The notes under the pieces are model-generated. The model had not been told where the DNA came from, did not search any database, and saw nothing but the letters and a program-made list of their open reading frames with translations. A stretch of 64,000 nt of DNA, from the NCBI GenBank assembly GCA_965261795.1, contig OZ253476.1, positions 1,922,001 through 1,986,000 on the forward strand, in the 5' to 3' direction. The number at the start of each line of letters is the position of its first letter. Within the stretch, counting starts at the first letter, position 1. The stretch is from CBDCFV01 sp965261795. GTDB lineage: Bacteria; Chloroflexota; Dehalococcoidia; Lucifugimonadales; UBA3495. Shown here piece after piece: positions 18,273-26,242 of the stretch. The position numbers and the translations under genes were made by a program.

Positions 18273-18956
18273 CTAGTTGAGGCGGGGGCCTTTGAAGGGG
18301 TTGCGTTTGGCTATCTCCTCGGCCAGCGCCTCGTTGCCCTGCTCCAGGAGAGGGACCAAACGAGTCAAACGTTCCGCGGCGTCGGGGGCCTCCAGAATGT
18401 CCTGCTTGACGCCTCCCGGCATGGCGACGGTCGTGGCTAGGCTTGAGGCAACGGCGAATGACAGGGCTACCGGCTCATCGGGCAATTCAGCGGTCGAAGC
18501 CCAGCCCCCGGCAAGCGAAGTAAGGTTCCTTAGAAACACCGCGTAACCTTCCTTAACTTGGTCCAGAGCCGGCGACGGCGCATCCCCGGTTTCTTCCGGC
18601 AGGTACCTTACCTGGCCTATCAGGTAAGGCAACTGTTGAGTGACCTCAACTAACTCGAACCGCCTTTCGCCGGTAGTCATTATATTCAACCGGCCTTCCT
18701 GAAGCCGTTCGACTTGCATAATCCTGGCAGTGGTGCCGATTCTCACCGGTTCCGCCGGGCCGCCAACCTCGGGGCCTTCCTTGATCAGCATAATGCCGAA
18801 AGGGGTTTCCCTATCCACACATTCGCCGATCATCTGCTTGTAGCGTTCTTCAAAGATATGCAGCGGCATCGGCATACCCGGAAAGAGGACCACGTTCAGC
18901 GGGAATAGAGGCAGTTCGACCAGATTGTCTTGGAAGTCCGGCGTTGGCTGGCTCAT
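18273..18956 (-). CDS. LON peptidase substrate-binding (LonN) domain protein
   Basis: 227 residues from ATG 18956 (MSQPTPDFQ). VELPLFPLNVVLFPGMPMPLHIFEERY is the classic start of the Lon N-terminal domain (PUA-like beta fold plus helical bundle), here free-standing with no ATPase or protease domain. Stand-alone LonN proteins are common; their function is poorly known, presumably recognising unfolded proteins or adapting Lon. An upstream in-frame start at 19004 is possible but has no better site. Confidence 0.88.
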   Translation of the reverse strand: MSQPTPDFQDNLVELPLFPLNVVLFPGMPMPLHIFEERYKQMIGECVDRETPFGIMLIKEGPEVGGPAEPVRIGTTARIMQVERLQEGRLNIMTTGERRFELVEVTQQLPYLIGQVRYLPEETGDAPSPALDQVKEGYAVFLRNLTSLAGGWASTAELPDEPVALSFAVASSLATTVAMPGGVKQDILEAPDAAERLTRLVPLLEQGNEALAEEIAKRNPFKGPRLN

Positions 18957-19011
18957 GATGGTTGGAGTATATTCCCCCTCTTCCGGTAAGACAAGACCGG
19001 GCATTGAAACG

Positions 19012-19040
19012 CAGGGGCAACCACGAGGGTTGCCCCTACG
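19012..19040. repeat. Single copy of GGGCAACC hairpin repeat
   Basis: AGGGGCAACCACGAGGGTTG and following CCCCTAC form a GGGGCAACC/GGTTGCCCC hairpin. It is a one-base variant of the unit amplified at 25441-25750 and also present at 20058. Confidence 0.85.
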
Positions 19041-19043
19041 GGA

Positions 19044-19391
19044 TTATGCCATGTCTTTCCGTCGGCCAAGGGGCCCGCGGGCGGGATATTTCCAGGGCGA
19101 AGGGAGGATGGCATTGAGCAGCGCTTCGGGGTCGGGCGCGGTGTTTTTACGCTGGCAATTCAGCAGGTAGTTGTTGGCCGCGCCCAAAGGGAGGAGCCGG
19201 TAGCCGGCGTCTATTACCCGGCCGATGAAGGGCTGGATTCCGGGCAAAGGCTTGTGGTCGGACTGGGCGACGAACCAGCGGTGGCAAAGGTCCTGACTCA
19301 GGAGGTCCAGCCGGTAGACGGCCAGTTCGCGAGCCAATTTCCGTTGAAGGGCGCGGACGCGAGCGCGGATGGCGTTTATTGCACTTCTCAT
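19044..19391 (-). CDS. Hypothetical protein
   Basis: 115 residues from ATG 19391, which has GGGGAG nine bases upstream. The N-terminus is a basic amphipathic helix (MRSAINAIRARVRALQRKLA), then LCHRWFVAQSDHKPLPG and a Pro/Arg-rich end. No family recognised. It overlaps no other gene and directly follows the helix-turn-helix gene on the same strand, so the two probably form one unit, perhaps a remnant of a mobile element. Confidence 0.5.
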   Translation of the reverse strand: MRSAINAIRARVRALQRKLARELAVYRLDLLSQDLCHRWFVAQSDHKPLPGIQPFIGRVIDAGYRLLPLGAANNYLLNCQRKNTAPDPEALLNAILPSPWKYPARGPLGRRKDMA

Positions 19392-19413
19392 GATGCTCAA
19401 CTCCCCAGATGGT

Positions 19414-19938
19414 CTATTTGCCGGAGCGGCGCTTGGACCAGATGGAAACGACCTGTTCGAGCTCATCGATTTCCTTCCTGAGGTTCTCCACATCTTCCGA
19501 GGGTCTTTCGGCTTGGCGAATTCTGGCAGCGAAAGACATGGCGTAGCGGGCGGCGCGGAGCCGGATGGCCTTGTCGGAGTCCTCCAATGACTCGGCCAAG
19601 ACGGAGACGCTGCGAAGCAAAACTCCTTGGAGGGCCTGGCAGGCGAGGTCGGCAGACTCCTGGCGGCGGCGGGCCAACTCGCCGCGGAAGTCGTCTTCCT
19701 CGAGCCAGCGGCGAAGGGTCCTCTCGCTGACGCCGGAGAGGCGGGCGCCCTCGGCCAGAGACGGGGAGTTTACCATGACCGGGAGAACGGCCTGTTGCCG
19801 GAGGGAGAGGCCGGGAATTTCAGAATCGCGGACATTTTCGGACATTTCAGGACGTTCGTGGAGGGCACCGGAGTTGGAAGGGGCTTCGAGGCCCCGGTTG
19901 GATTCGGACAGCTTGTTCCTAGCGGGTTTTCCAGTCAT
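19414..19938 (-). CDS. Helix-turn-helix protein, small-terminase-like
   Basis: 174 residues. LAEGARLSGVSERTLRRWLEED is a helix-turn-helix of the resolvase/terminase-small-subunit type, followed by a long charged helical region and a C-terminal coiled coil (DVENLRKEIDELEQVV). Similar proteins serve as phage packaging or transposon-associated DNA-binding subunits. No large terminase or capsid gene is nearby, so a stranded phage or mobile-element gene is likely. Confidence 0.6.
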   Translation of the reverse strand: MTGKPARNKLSESNRGLEAPSNSGALHERPEMSENVRDSEIPGLSLRQQAVLPVMVNSPSLAEGARLSGVSERTLRRWLEEDDFRGELARRRQESADLACQALQGVLLRSVSVLAESLEDSDKAIRLRAARYAMSFAARIRQAERPSEDVENLRKEIDELEQVVSIWSKRRSGK

Positions 19939-20057
19939 CAAATATCACGTTGCCTCAGTGGCTTTATTGGATTTGTCCACGTCCGATGGGACGATGAGCA
20001 GGACAAGTAATATGGTATAGAGGTGTTTTCCGAGTTGGCAAGGGGGAAGTGTCAGCC

Positions 20058-20152
20058 CAGGGCAACCACAAGGGTTGCCCCTACAATACGGCTTCGTCAC
20101 GATTGTAACAGCGTTTGCTCCGCAGCTACGGTTGGCCAAAATGCGATTGCCT
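20058..20152. repeat. Composite dispersed repeat: hairpin plus conserved tail
   Basis: GGGCAACCACAAGGGTTGCCCCTACAAT followed by a tail beginning CTTCGTCACGATTGTAACAG and ending near AAAATGCGATTGCC. The same tail follows the last unit of the 25441-25750 array, with one or two differences, so hairpin and tail belong to a two-part mobile repeat. Confidence 0.85.
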
Positions 20153-20173
20153 TGGGGAAAGGGGGCCGTGGGA

Positions 20174-20258
20174 CTAGCTCGATGCGGGGACTTGCTCGTA
20201 TGTGAAGGCGGGAATCACCATGCGTTCGGTGGCGTGTTCGATGGTTATGGCGCTGACG
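20174..20258 (-). pseudogene. 3' fragment of a DUF2283-like gene
   Basis: The minus strand encodes SAITIEHATERMVIPAFTYEQ then VPASS and TAG, closely matching the C-terminus of the intact DUF2283 gene at 21377-21580 (AITIEHASERMAIPAFTYEQ). The first half is missing. It is a decayed or partial duplicate about 1.2 kb from the intact copy. Confidence 0.75.
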
Positions 20259-20401
20259 CCGAGGCGTTCTCAACGGACGGGCACGGGTGGTAAGTTAGTT
20301 AAAGCAGGATATCCGGACGCTGCGGGACATGCCGGAGGGCAGGGAGGAGGCAGGCAATGGAATCGTATGCGCCAGTTCTGGGGATGACAAGAGAGTAAAG
20401 C

Positions 20402-20776
20402 ATGACGAACAACGACCAAGTGGGTGGCCACGCCTCCCAATCCCGCGAGTTCCTCGGCAAGGCCCAGGAGTACTTGGACGCCGGAGACCTGTACCAGGCG
20501 TCGGAGAAGGGCTGGGGCGCAGCGGCGCATATGGCCAAAGCTGTCGCCCTGACTCAAGGCTGGCCTTATGAGAGGCATAGCTATTTCCACCAAGTGATGA
20601 ATCGGGCGAGGAATCTGACCAGCAACGACCGTCTCCGGCTACTCCACGGCCGGGCCGAGGTGCTGCACATCAACTTTTACGAGATCAAGGACGGGCTGGA
20701 CCAGGAGACTATCAGGGAAGACCTGAGTAACATCGGCGAGATGCTGGACATCCTAGAGCCGCTTACCGGACGGTGA
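20402..20776 (+). CDS. HEPN/PaREP1-like protein, copy 1
   Basis: 124 residues, all-helical. The segment AQEYLDAGDLYQASEKGWGA followed by AAHMAKAVA is characteristic of PaREP1/HEPN-type proteins, and a paralogue sits at 24491. HEPN proteins often pair with a nucleotidyltransferase as toxin-antitoxin, but no MNT gene is adjacent. The HEPN RxxxxH motif is not clear here (HGRAEVLHINFY might be the counterpart), so RNase activity is uncertain. Confidence 0.65.
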   Translation: MTNNDQVGGHASQSREFLGKAQEYLDAGDLYQASEKGWGAAAHMAKAVALTQGWPYERHSYFHQVMNRARNLTSNDRLRLLHGRAEVLHINFYEIKDGLDQETIREDLSNIGEMLDILEPLTGR

Positions 20777-20875
20777 AAATCTCCAAACGTCCACAGGCTC
20801 CGGTCCGGCTTTCGCCGGTTGCAGAAGACCAACTTGCCCCGGCCCAAGAAAACCTGGTCAGCCCGCCCGACTTAG

Positions 20876-20965
20876 TGACTATCTCAAAACCAGCTCGCTC
20901 TGCTGGCATCCCACTTGTCGATGGTTCAAGCCTATGGATTCCCGCCTGCGCGGGAATGACGGGGG
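20876..20965. repeat. 90-bp dispersed repeat, copy 1
   Basis: GTGACTATCTCAAAACCAGC through GCGGGAATGACGGGG is almost identical to 41231-41320 (one difference seen, CTTGTC versus CTCGTC). It includes the common GGATTCCCGCCTGCGCGGGAAT hairpin. A run of ten G follows at 20961. Confidence 0.85.
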
Positions 20966-21000
20966 GGGGGTGGGAAGGAACGGCTGAGGACGGGAACGAC

Positions 21001-21230
21001 GGGAGAGAACGGCTGAGGACTGGAAATGGGAAGGAAGGGCTGAGGACGGGAACGACGGGAGAGAACGGCTGAGGACTGGAAATGGGAAGGAAGGGCTGAG
21101 GACGGGAATGGCGGGAGAGAACGGCTGAGGACTGGAAATGGGAAGGAAAGGCTGAGGACGGGAACGACGGGAGAGAACGGCTGAGGACTGGAAATGGGAA
21201 GGAAGGGCTGAGGACGGGAATGGCGGGAGA
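21001..21230. repeat. Four-copy 56-bp tandem repeat
   Basis: Units begin GGGAGAGAACGGCTGAGGAC at 21001, 21057, 21113 and 21169, with a partial fifth at 21225. Each 56-bp unit is itself two related halves (GGCTGAGGACTGG / GGCTGAGGACGGG). It is strongly purine-rich on the plus strand. The reading frames across it are low-complexity and not credible genes. Confidence 0.9.
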
Positions 21231-21264
21231 TAGGAACGAAATGACGGAGTGGCGGCGGGACTAG

Positions 21265-21376
21265 TAGTCCAACTGCTTTGAAATGATGGATTGCTTCTGT
21301 GCCAAGGTTGACAATCCAATGCTTGCCAAGTAGTCTCGCCAACCAAATTGCCCATCATTACAAAGATTTCGGACTA
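21265..21376. mobile_element. 112-bp MITE copy 1 with CTAG target duplication
   Basis: Flanked by CTAG at 21261-21264 and 21377-21380. Ends are TAGTCC...GGACTA and the longer arms (TTTGAAATGATGG versus reverse-complement TTTGTAATGATGG) are imperfect inverted repeats. A same-length relative in opposite orientation lies at 26341-26452. CTAG duplications are typical of IS5-group transposition. The insertion sits in the stop codon region of the DUF2283 gene and preserves its TAG. Confidence 0.85.
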
Positions 21377-21580
21377 CTAGCTTGATGCGAGAACTTGCTC
21401 GTAGGTGAAGGCGGGAATCGCCATGCGTTCGCTGGCGTGTTCAATGGTTATGGCGCACAGGCGTCCCTCGCCGTCGAGGTCTAGGAGGGTGTTCTCGTCC
21501 AGGTCCCGCGTCTCGCACACTTCAGAGGGGCAAAGCTCGATGTAGAGAGTGTCGGTCTCAAGGAAGTGGGTAATCTTCAT
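21377..21580 (-). CDS. DUF2283 domain protein
   Basis: 67 residues. MKITHFLETDTLYIEL followed by LDLDGEGRLCAITIEHASER fits the DUF2283 fold (short beta-rich protein, function unknown), often encoded beside a DUF4258-like small gene in what may be toxin-antitoxin loci. Its ATG overlaps the end of the frameshifted partner gene. The TAG stop overlaps the CTAG target site of the adjoining MITE. Confidence 0.85.
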   Translation of the reverse strand: MKITHFLETDTLYIELCPSEVCETRDLDENTLLDLDGEGRLCAITIEHASERMAIPAFTYEQVLASS

Positions 21581-21823
21581 AGTATGAATGACCTGTCAAA
21601 GAATGCGTTATGCACAGTCTCTCCATCCTGCAGCAGGATAACCCGCAGATACTTTCCTTCCATCTCCGCCCATCTCCGCAATCTGGCCCCACCGTCTGAT
21701 GCGGCCATCAGCCTGGACCAATTCCCTTGCCGGACTATCCACCACACGCTGAATCCAGTCCAACTCAATGTATGAACGGTCAGGACGTTGACGCACACGC
21801 CAGAAGTAGCCCGTGAATTTCAA
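21577..21823 (-). pseudogene. Frameshifted DUF4258-like partner of DUF2283
   Basis: One frame gives WRVRQRPDRSYIELDWIQRV through GRIRRWGQIAEM, the next continues EGKYLRVILLQDGETVHNAFFDRSF to a stop overlapping the DUF2283 start. Together they make one typical small protein. The break is a 10-bp tandem duplication, CGGAGATGGG-CGGAGATGGA, on the minus strand near 21665-21685; deleting one unit restores the frame. TTG at 21823 is the likely start. Recent mutation or misassembly are both possible. Confidence 0.7.
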
Positions 21824-21899
21824 TGAGCCGGCTTCATCTCCAGATGGCTGTATCGTATTCCTAATTGTACCAGCAGTGGGGGGAGGGCGTTGACCGTCC

Positions 21900-22103
21900 C
21901 TACACCACCAACTTCGCGTTCTTGGGGCGGGCTTTGCCGCCGTGGACGGAGGGTTCGGCGCACCACTTGGCGGCGAGGCGATGGACTCCCTCATATATGC
22001 TTTCATCGAGGCCCAGCAGGTCGCAGACAACGCGGCGGTCCAGCAGGGCGCGGTTGGGGTCGGGATTCTGCGCGTCATCCCCGATGATGCCATGTTGCTG
22101 CAA
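21900..22103 (-). pseudogene. C-terminal fragment of a restriction/methyltransferase-type gene
   Basis: The minus strand encodes RRVVCDLLGLDESIYEGVHR and AAKWCAEPSVHGGKARPKNA before a stop. The EPSVHGGK-like end resembles C-termini of large N6-methylase/type IIG-like proteins as I remember them. Only about 67 residues remain. A possible N-terminal remnant on the same strand is at 24001-24162, so an R-M gene may have been replaced internally. Confidence 0.45.
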
Positions 22104-22209
22104 ACCACCGTTCCGTTATAGTATGGCTTCGGCGCCCCCGTTCAAGCATGGCAATTTAATCTCCCGTGGCGTTGAACCTACACTAACCCAATTTATTTGT
22201 CGGAGTGCT

Positions 22210-23098
22210 ATGGACTTCGTCCTGCATAACCTACGGTTAGGGGAGTTGATTGCCATAGTGCGCGAAAACCGACGTTTCTATCAGGATTTCGTGGGTTTTC
22301 TAGAGCACGAAGGATATAGTTCGGTCTTGGACTTCGTTCAGGAACAATCGGACGAACTGGCGGCAGGTACAATAGACCGTTATCTCAACCGGCAGAGTGA
22401 CGTAAAACTGTATGATGGCGTACTTCGACCTTACTCCAATTCTAGGGCCAAATGGTTCTTTCTTGCTTGGCTTCTTCGCGATGCGGCGACCCAACGTCTC
22501 CAACCGCTTCTTAGATACGTGCCGGGGAATACGACAATCGAACGTCAAACTTATCTGATAAATGAGATAAGGAAGTTTGTTGCTCCTCTGCTCCCCGAGG
22601 CAGAAAATTGGGAGTGGCCGGCCATTTCCGAGGTTATGCTTTCAAGGCTTGAAGGCAGCAGGCGAGCCTTGAAGGGGACACTCTTCGAAGGGATCGTAAG
22701 GCGGAATTTGGAGACACTGATCCAGGATCATGCACTGCCCTTAGTGGTGAACAACACTCAGGTAAAGATTGCTGACGAAACCTACGACGTGCAAGTTACA
22801 GGCCCAGGCCGTACGCTTCTTCTTCCCGTCAAGACTCGTGAAACTATGGGTGGGGGACATGCGCTGTTGTTCACCAGAGACATCTATAAATCGATTCTGG
22901 TCGCAACCGAGCAGGGCCACACATGCGTTCCGCATAGTGATAGCCGAATCGTGGACCGGGGACTTGGAAGAGCTTTCGTCTGAACTCTATATATACATTC
23001 AGGCCAATCCGAACCAAATCGCCTTGATCGAGCCGTTGTTAGCGCAAAAACTGGAAGAAGACCTGTTGCCTTTGCTTAAGGACCTCAGCGGCTTCTAG
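22210..23098 (+). pseudogene. Frameshifted putative type II restriction endonuclease
   Basis: From ATG 22210 (GGAG upstream) about 240 codons run to a break near 22920; the last part (AFRIVIAESWTGDLEELSSE to LLPLLKDLSGF) continues in the +1 frame to 23098. The combined product of about 295 residues converges on and overlaps by 4 bp the methyltransferase gene, the usual arrangement of a type II cognate pair. The region around ADETYDVQVTGPGRTLLLPV has a D-x(n)-PVK pattern (YDVQV...LLPVKTRETMGGGH) that fits a PD-(D/E)xK nuclease core. The enzyme family is unknown to me; nuclease assignment rests mainly on context. Confidence 0.6.
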
Positions 23099-23967
23099 AT
23101 CAACGGTCCTTGTGTGAGACGGCTTGCAGCCAGTTGACAATACTCTGCGTTGATGTCAATCCCCACGTAGTTTCTGCCCAGGCGTTGAGCTACTACAGCA
23201 GTTGTACCACTTCCAACGAACGGGTCTAGAACCACACCGCCGGGTGGACATCCCGCCGAAATGCAGAGTTCTACCAGCTTGTCAGGGAAGACCGCAAAAT
23301 GGACCCCACGGAATTTTGAAAGCGGGATTTCCCATACAGTGCGGCGGTTCCTGCCCTTTGGATGAAAAGCTTGGTCCCAACGCGAGTCATGCAGGTTCCC
23401 GTTGCCTTCATTCTTACCGTTCTCCGGGGTCCCGTTTCTCTGGCCGAAGTGATTTCGGCCCCCCTTCATACGACTTTTGGAAGTAAAAGTCACATGGGGT
23501 TCTCTCGTGGCGTCAACATCATAGTAGTAATCTTGATTTTTCACGAAGAAGAATATGTACTCATGGTCTATGGTGGGTCTATTCTTCACAGAAGAAGGCA
23601 TAGCATTGGGCTTATACCAGATAATATCTGAACGAAGAATCCAACCGGTGTCCTTCAAGGCTAATGCAATCCGCCACGGGAGCCCGAGTAGTTCACCGGA
23701 ATGATATTTATCGCCTAGATTTAGCCAAAGTGTTCCACTTTGTGCCAGAACACGATGGCACTCTGAAAACACCTCTTTCAGTTTCTCGACATATTCTGCA
23801 GGAGACCCCTCACTACCTATCTGCCCGGGACTGCCGTAGTTGCGTTGGGAGTAGTACGGCGGGCTGGTAACAATGCAATCGATTGACTCGCACGGCAGTC
23901 TCCGGAGAACACACGTGGCGTTTCCGGCATGGATAGCGTTCAGCCAAGGATGGACTTCTCTAGTCAA
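23095..23967 (-). CDS. DNA (cytosine-N4 or adenine-N6) methyltransferase, beta class
   Basis: 290 residues. Motif IV TSPPYYSQRNYG is near the N-terminus (residue 34) and the SAM motif DPFVGSGTTAVVA near the C-terminus (about 250), the order of beta-class enzymes; TSPPY rather than DPPY favours m4C. The central variable region (ITFTSKSRMKGGRN) is likely target recognition. The start is TTG at 23967, eight bases after AGGAG. The cognate nuclease gene appears frameshifted, so this may now act as an orphan methyltransferase. Confidence 0.9.
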   Translation of the reverse strand: MTREVHPWLNAIHAGNATCVLRRLPCESIDCIVTSPPYYSQRNYGSPGQIGSEGSPAEYVEKLKEVFSECHRVLAQSGTLWLNLGDKYHSGELLGLPWRIALALKDTGWILRSDIIWYKPNAMPSSVKNRPTIDHEYIFFFVKNQDYYYDVDATREPHVTFTSKSRMKGGRNHFGQRNGTPENGKNEGNGNLHDSRWDQAFHPKGRNRRTVWEIPLSKFRGVHFAVFPDKLVELCISAGCPPGGVVLDPFVGSGTTAVVAQRLGRNYVGIDINAEYCQLAASRLTQGPLI

Positions 23968-24000
23968 GTCGCATTCTCCTCACACCCAAGTTTAGAGGTG

Positions 24001-24162
24001 TCACCGGGAGTGGCCCGGCGTGGTTACGAGCACGTCGGCGTGGCAGCCCGGATGGGCGGAGAAGGTCCGGGTGTTTTCGGAGAGGACCCTGCTGCCGGGC
24101 ATCATGGCGCGGAGGAGGTCGCCGAGGGCGTTGTTGGCGTTGGGTTCGGTGTGTTGGGGCAT
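24001..24162 (-). pseudogene. N-terminal fragment of a restriction/methylase-like gene
   Basis: The minus strand encodes MPQHTEPNANNALGDLLRAM then PGSRVLSENTRTFSAHPGCH and a stop after about 53 codons. It looks like the beginning of a longer protein cut short beside the methyltransferase gene. Same strand and side as expected for the partner of the 21900-22103 fragment, with the intact R-M pair between them. Identity is tentative. Confidence 0.4.
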
Positions 24163-24490
24163 GTACGGCACCTCCACGTGGCGGGCGGGAAGCTTGCACT
24201 TCAGGAGAGTATAGCAGAGGGGTGGGGGAGTTTTCGTGGGGGCGGCGTCAGTCCAGAGGCGACGGTATGGTGGATTCCCACGATGGCGGGAATGACGGTC
24301 CAGACTGGGAATTACGGCGTCGGGAGGAATGACGGGGCAATGCCTCGTTCCACACAATAGCGTAGGGTCATCCGGAATGGCTGTTGTACCAGAGTTGTAG
24401 TACAGGGAGACGTGGAGTTATACAATACATGCATAAGAGACATGGTGCCGCCAGCCGAAGTCATCAAGGTATTACAGAAGGAAGAAAGCC
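24163..24490. other. Intergenic region with diverged hairpin repeat
   Basis: 24251-24300 holds a diverged copy of the dispersed repeat (GTCCAGAGGCGACGGTATGG then TGGATTCCCACGATGGCGGGAATGAC). The rest shows no gene. GGAAG before 24491 serves the next gene. Confidence 0.6.
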
Positions 24491-24880
24491 ATGCAACAGA
24501 CACAGACATACCATGAAAGAAGCCTGCACTACTTAGGCCAGGCTCGGGAAGAACTGCGCCAGGGAGACTTGTTGCAGGCTTCAGAGAAGGGCTGGGGCGC
24601 GGCGGCGCAAATAATCAAAGCTTTGGCCGATGAGCGGGGCATCAACCACAGGCACCATGCGGCGTTACAAGTAACGGTGGATACGATAATGGAGGAAACC
24701 GGGGACACAGATTTCAACGTGCTGTTCGAGAGCGCGAACGGCCTGCATCGCAACTTTTATGAAGGCAGGATGGCCCGGGCCACCGTGGAACTACACCTAC
24801 AACGCGTTGGACAGTTCGTAGATAAAGTAGAGAATCTGCTGAGCGAGAATGATCGTGTTGGGGGAGAGAATAGCGGTTGA
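24491..24880 (+). CDS. HEPN/PaREP1-like protein, copy 2
   Basis: 129 residues, helical, paralogous to the protein at 20402: both share REELRQGDLLQASEKGWGAA (here) versus YLDAGDLYQASEKGWGAA. GLHRNFYEGRMA near the C-terminus aligns with VLHINFYEIKDG. GGAAGAAAGCC precedes the ATG. As with copy 1, no nucleotidyltransferase partner is adjacent. Two divergent copies 3.7 kb apart flank the restriction-modification genes. Confidence 0.65.
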   Translation: MQQTQTYHERSLHYLGQAREELRQGDLLQASEKGWGAAAQIIKALADERGINHRHHAALQVTVDTIMEETGDTDFNVLFESANGLHRNFYEGRMARATVELHLQRVGQFVDKVENLLSENDRVGGENSG

Positions 24881-24943
24881 GGGCCGGTATGAAACCGCCT
24901 GCATTGCAACGCAACCGGAGCGCAACCGGCTGCTAACTACAGG

Positions 24944-25494
24944 TTACGAGGGTTCTTGAACGGGCAGATCGGTGGTGACTACGGCGAAGATGCCTTGGGC
25001 ATCACGAACCGGAACGGAGCGGGTGACCATCCATATCTCACCGCCTCCCGCATCAAAATAAGGGTCCGTCCAGACGCCCGCGTTTGCGGCCAATGGCGCC
25101 GTGAGCCAGGCCTGCGACTCGATGCTGTAGGACGGCACGGCAAGATCCAAGGTGACGTAGCCGTCGGCAGTGCGATAGACGTAGGGGCTGGCGGTGACCC
25201 TTCCGTCGTCATCCAGCAACGCCGCGGCGCTGCCGTAGAACGCGGGGTGGGCATCCAGGTAGGCCCGCAGACGTTCCGTATACGCGGCCGCATGTGGGTC
25301 GCTCGGCCGCCAACTCCGCCGCCAAGGCATCGAGGGCGGGGCTGCAGGGCCTCCTGGGTCGGCGCACTGGTGTTGCAGGCGAGGGTGGTCACCAAGGCAA
25401 TCAGGAGCAGTGAGGCAATCTTAGCACTCAAAGCACCAGCCAGGGCAACCACAAGGGTTGCCCCTACAATGCGCACGACCTGGGGCAACCACAA
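24944..25494 (-). pseudogene. Decayed lipoprotein with Cache-like sensor domain
   Basis: The upstream frame has a lipoprotein signal (SLLLIALVTTLACNTSAPTQ). A second frame continues ALDALAAELAAERPT, and a third carries the Cache-like part (HAAAYTERLRAYLDAHPAFY, GVWTDPYFDAGGGEIWMVTR, VVTTDLPVQEPS). At least two frameshifts near 25310-25350 separate them. Cache domains bind small ligands outside the cell. The hydrophobic signal region is partly encoded by the first unit of the adjacent repeat array (VGATLVVALAG). Confidence 0.65.
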
Positions 25495-25750
25495 GGGTTG
25501 CCCCTACAATGCGCACCAGCCAGGGCAACCACAAGGGTTGCCCCTACAATGCGCACCAGCCAGGGCAACCACAAGGGTTGCCCCTACAATGCGCACCAGC
25601 CAGGGCAACCACAAGGGTTGCCCCTACAATGCGCACGACCTGGGGCAACCACAAGGGTTGCCCCTACAATGCGCACCAGCCAGGGCAACCACAAGGGTTG
25701 CCCCTACAATGCGCACGACCTGGGGCAACCACAAGGGTTGCCCCTACTTC
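25441..25750. repeat. Eight-copy 40-bp tandem array of a hairpin repeat
   Basis: GGGCAACCACAAGGGTTGCC starts at 25443 and recurs every 40 bp (25483, 25523, 25563, 25603, 25643, 25683, 25723). A 28-bp conserved part, ending CCCCTACAAT, alternates with a 12-bp linker in only two versions: GCGCACGACCTG (A) or GCGCACCAGCCA (B), in order A B B B A B A. Linkers are too short and too alike to be CRISPR spacers. The array is followed by the tail also found at 20085-20152. Confidence 0.92.
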
Positions 25751-25806
25751 GTCACGATTGTAACAGCGTTTGCTCCGCAGCTACGGTTGGCCGAAATGCG
25801 ATTGCC
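25751..25806. repeat. Tail of composite repeat, copy 2
   Basis: TTCGTCACGATTGTAACAGC to GCGATTGCC matches the tail at about 20095-20152 with one substitution seen (CCGAAATG versus CCAAAATG). It is followed at 25818-25890 by tandem GGATTCCCGC/CTTCGCGGGGGTGACGTTC hairpin repeats. Confidence 0.85.
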
Positions 25807-25903
25807 CTGCATGGAAGTGGATTCCCGCCCCCGCCTTCGCGGGGGTGACGTTCCTTCGCGGGGGTGACGTTCCTTCGCGTGAATGACGGCTGGGGTGCGA
25901 GAA

Positions 25904-26215
25904 TCAGCGGCGGTTTTTGGCGCGGCGGACGCGGAAGTTTGCGCCGCCCTTCTGTTTCCTGGCCCAACGGAGGTAGACTGCCATCTGGGGGTTGGCGCGG
26001 ATGGCTTGGATGGAGCCTAGTTCCTTGGCCAGCACGTTGACTGAGAAGAGGGCGTGAAGCTGACGATGGCAGGTGGGGCAAAGCTTGGCGGTAGGGCCGA
26101 ATTTGCCGCCGGCGGCCTTGGGCACCAAGTGGTGAACGGTGTAGTGGCCGACTTCCCTCTCGCACAGTTCGCAACGCACGGCTTCTCCGTCCTTGCCGGG
26201 GGAGCGGAGCTTCAA
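25904..26215 (-). CDS. HNH endonuclease
   Basis: 103 residues. CELCEREVGHYTVHHLVPKA is followed by KLCPTCHRQLHALF: two CxxC zinc knuckles around an HH-N/H core, the standard HNH nuclease fold. The chain ends in a basic tail (VRRAKNRR). Start is TTG at 26215 with only a weak ribosome site, so the true start is uncertain. Stand-alone HNH proteins occur in phage and as defence or intron-type nucleases; context here is the accessory island. Confidence 0.85.
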   Translation of the reverse strand: MKLRSPGKDGEAVRCELCEREVGHYTVHHLVPKAAGGKFGPTAKLCPTCHRQLHALFSVNVLAKELGSIQAIRANPQMAVYLRWARKQKGGANFRVRRAKNRR

Positions 26216-26242
26216 CTCACGTTTTTCCCATTAGAAGTCTCT

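Noticed and set aside
20879..21358. Ser/Pro-rich protein encoded opposite the 56-bp repeats
   Set aside because: The apparent protein is just the translated tandem repeat.
25441..25750. CRISPR array
   Set aside because: Spacers would be only 12 bp and come in two repeating versions, and the repeat itself occurs singly elsewhere. No cas genes are nearby.
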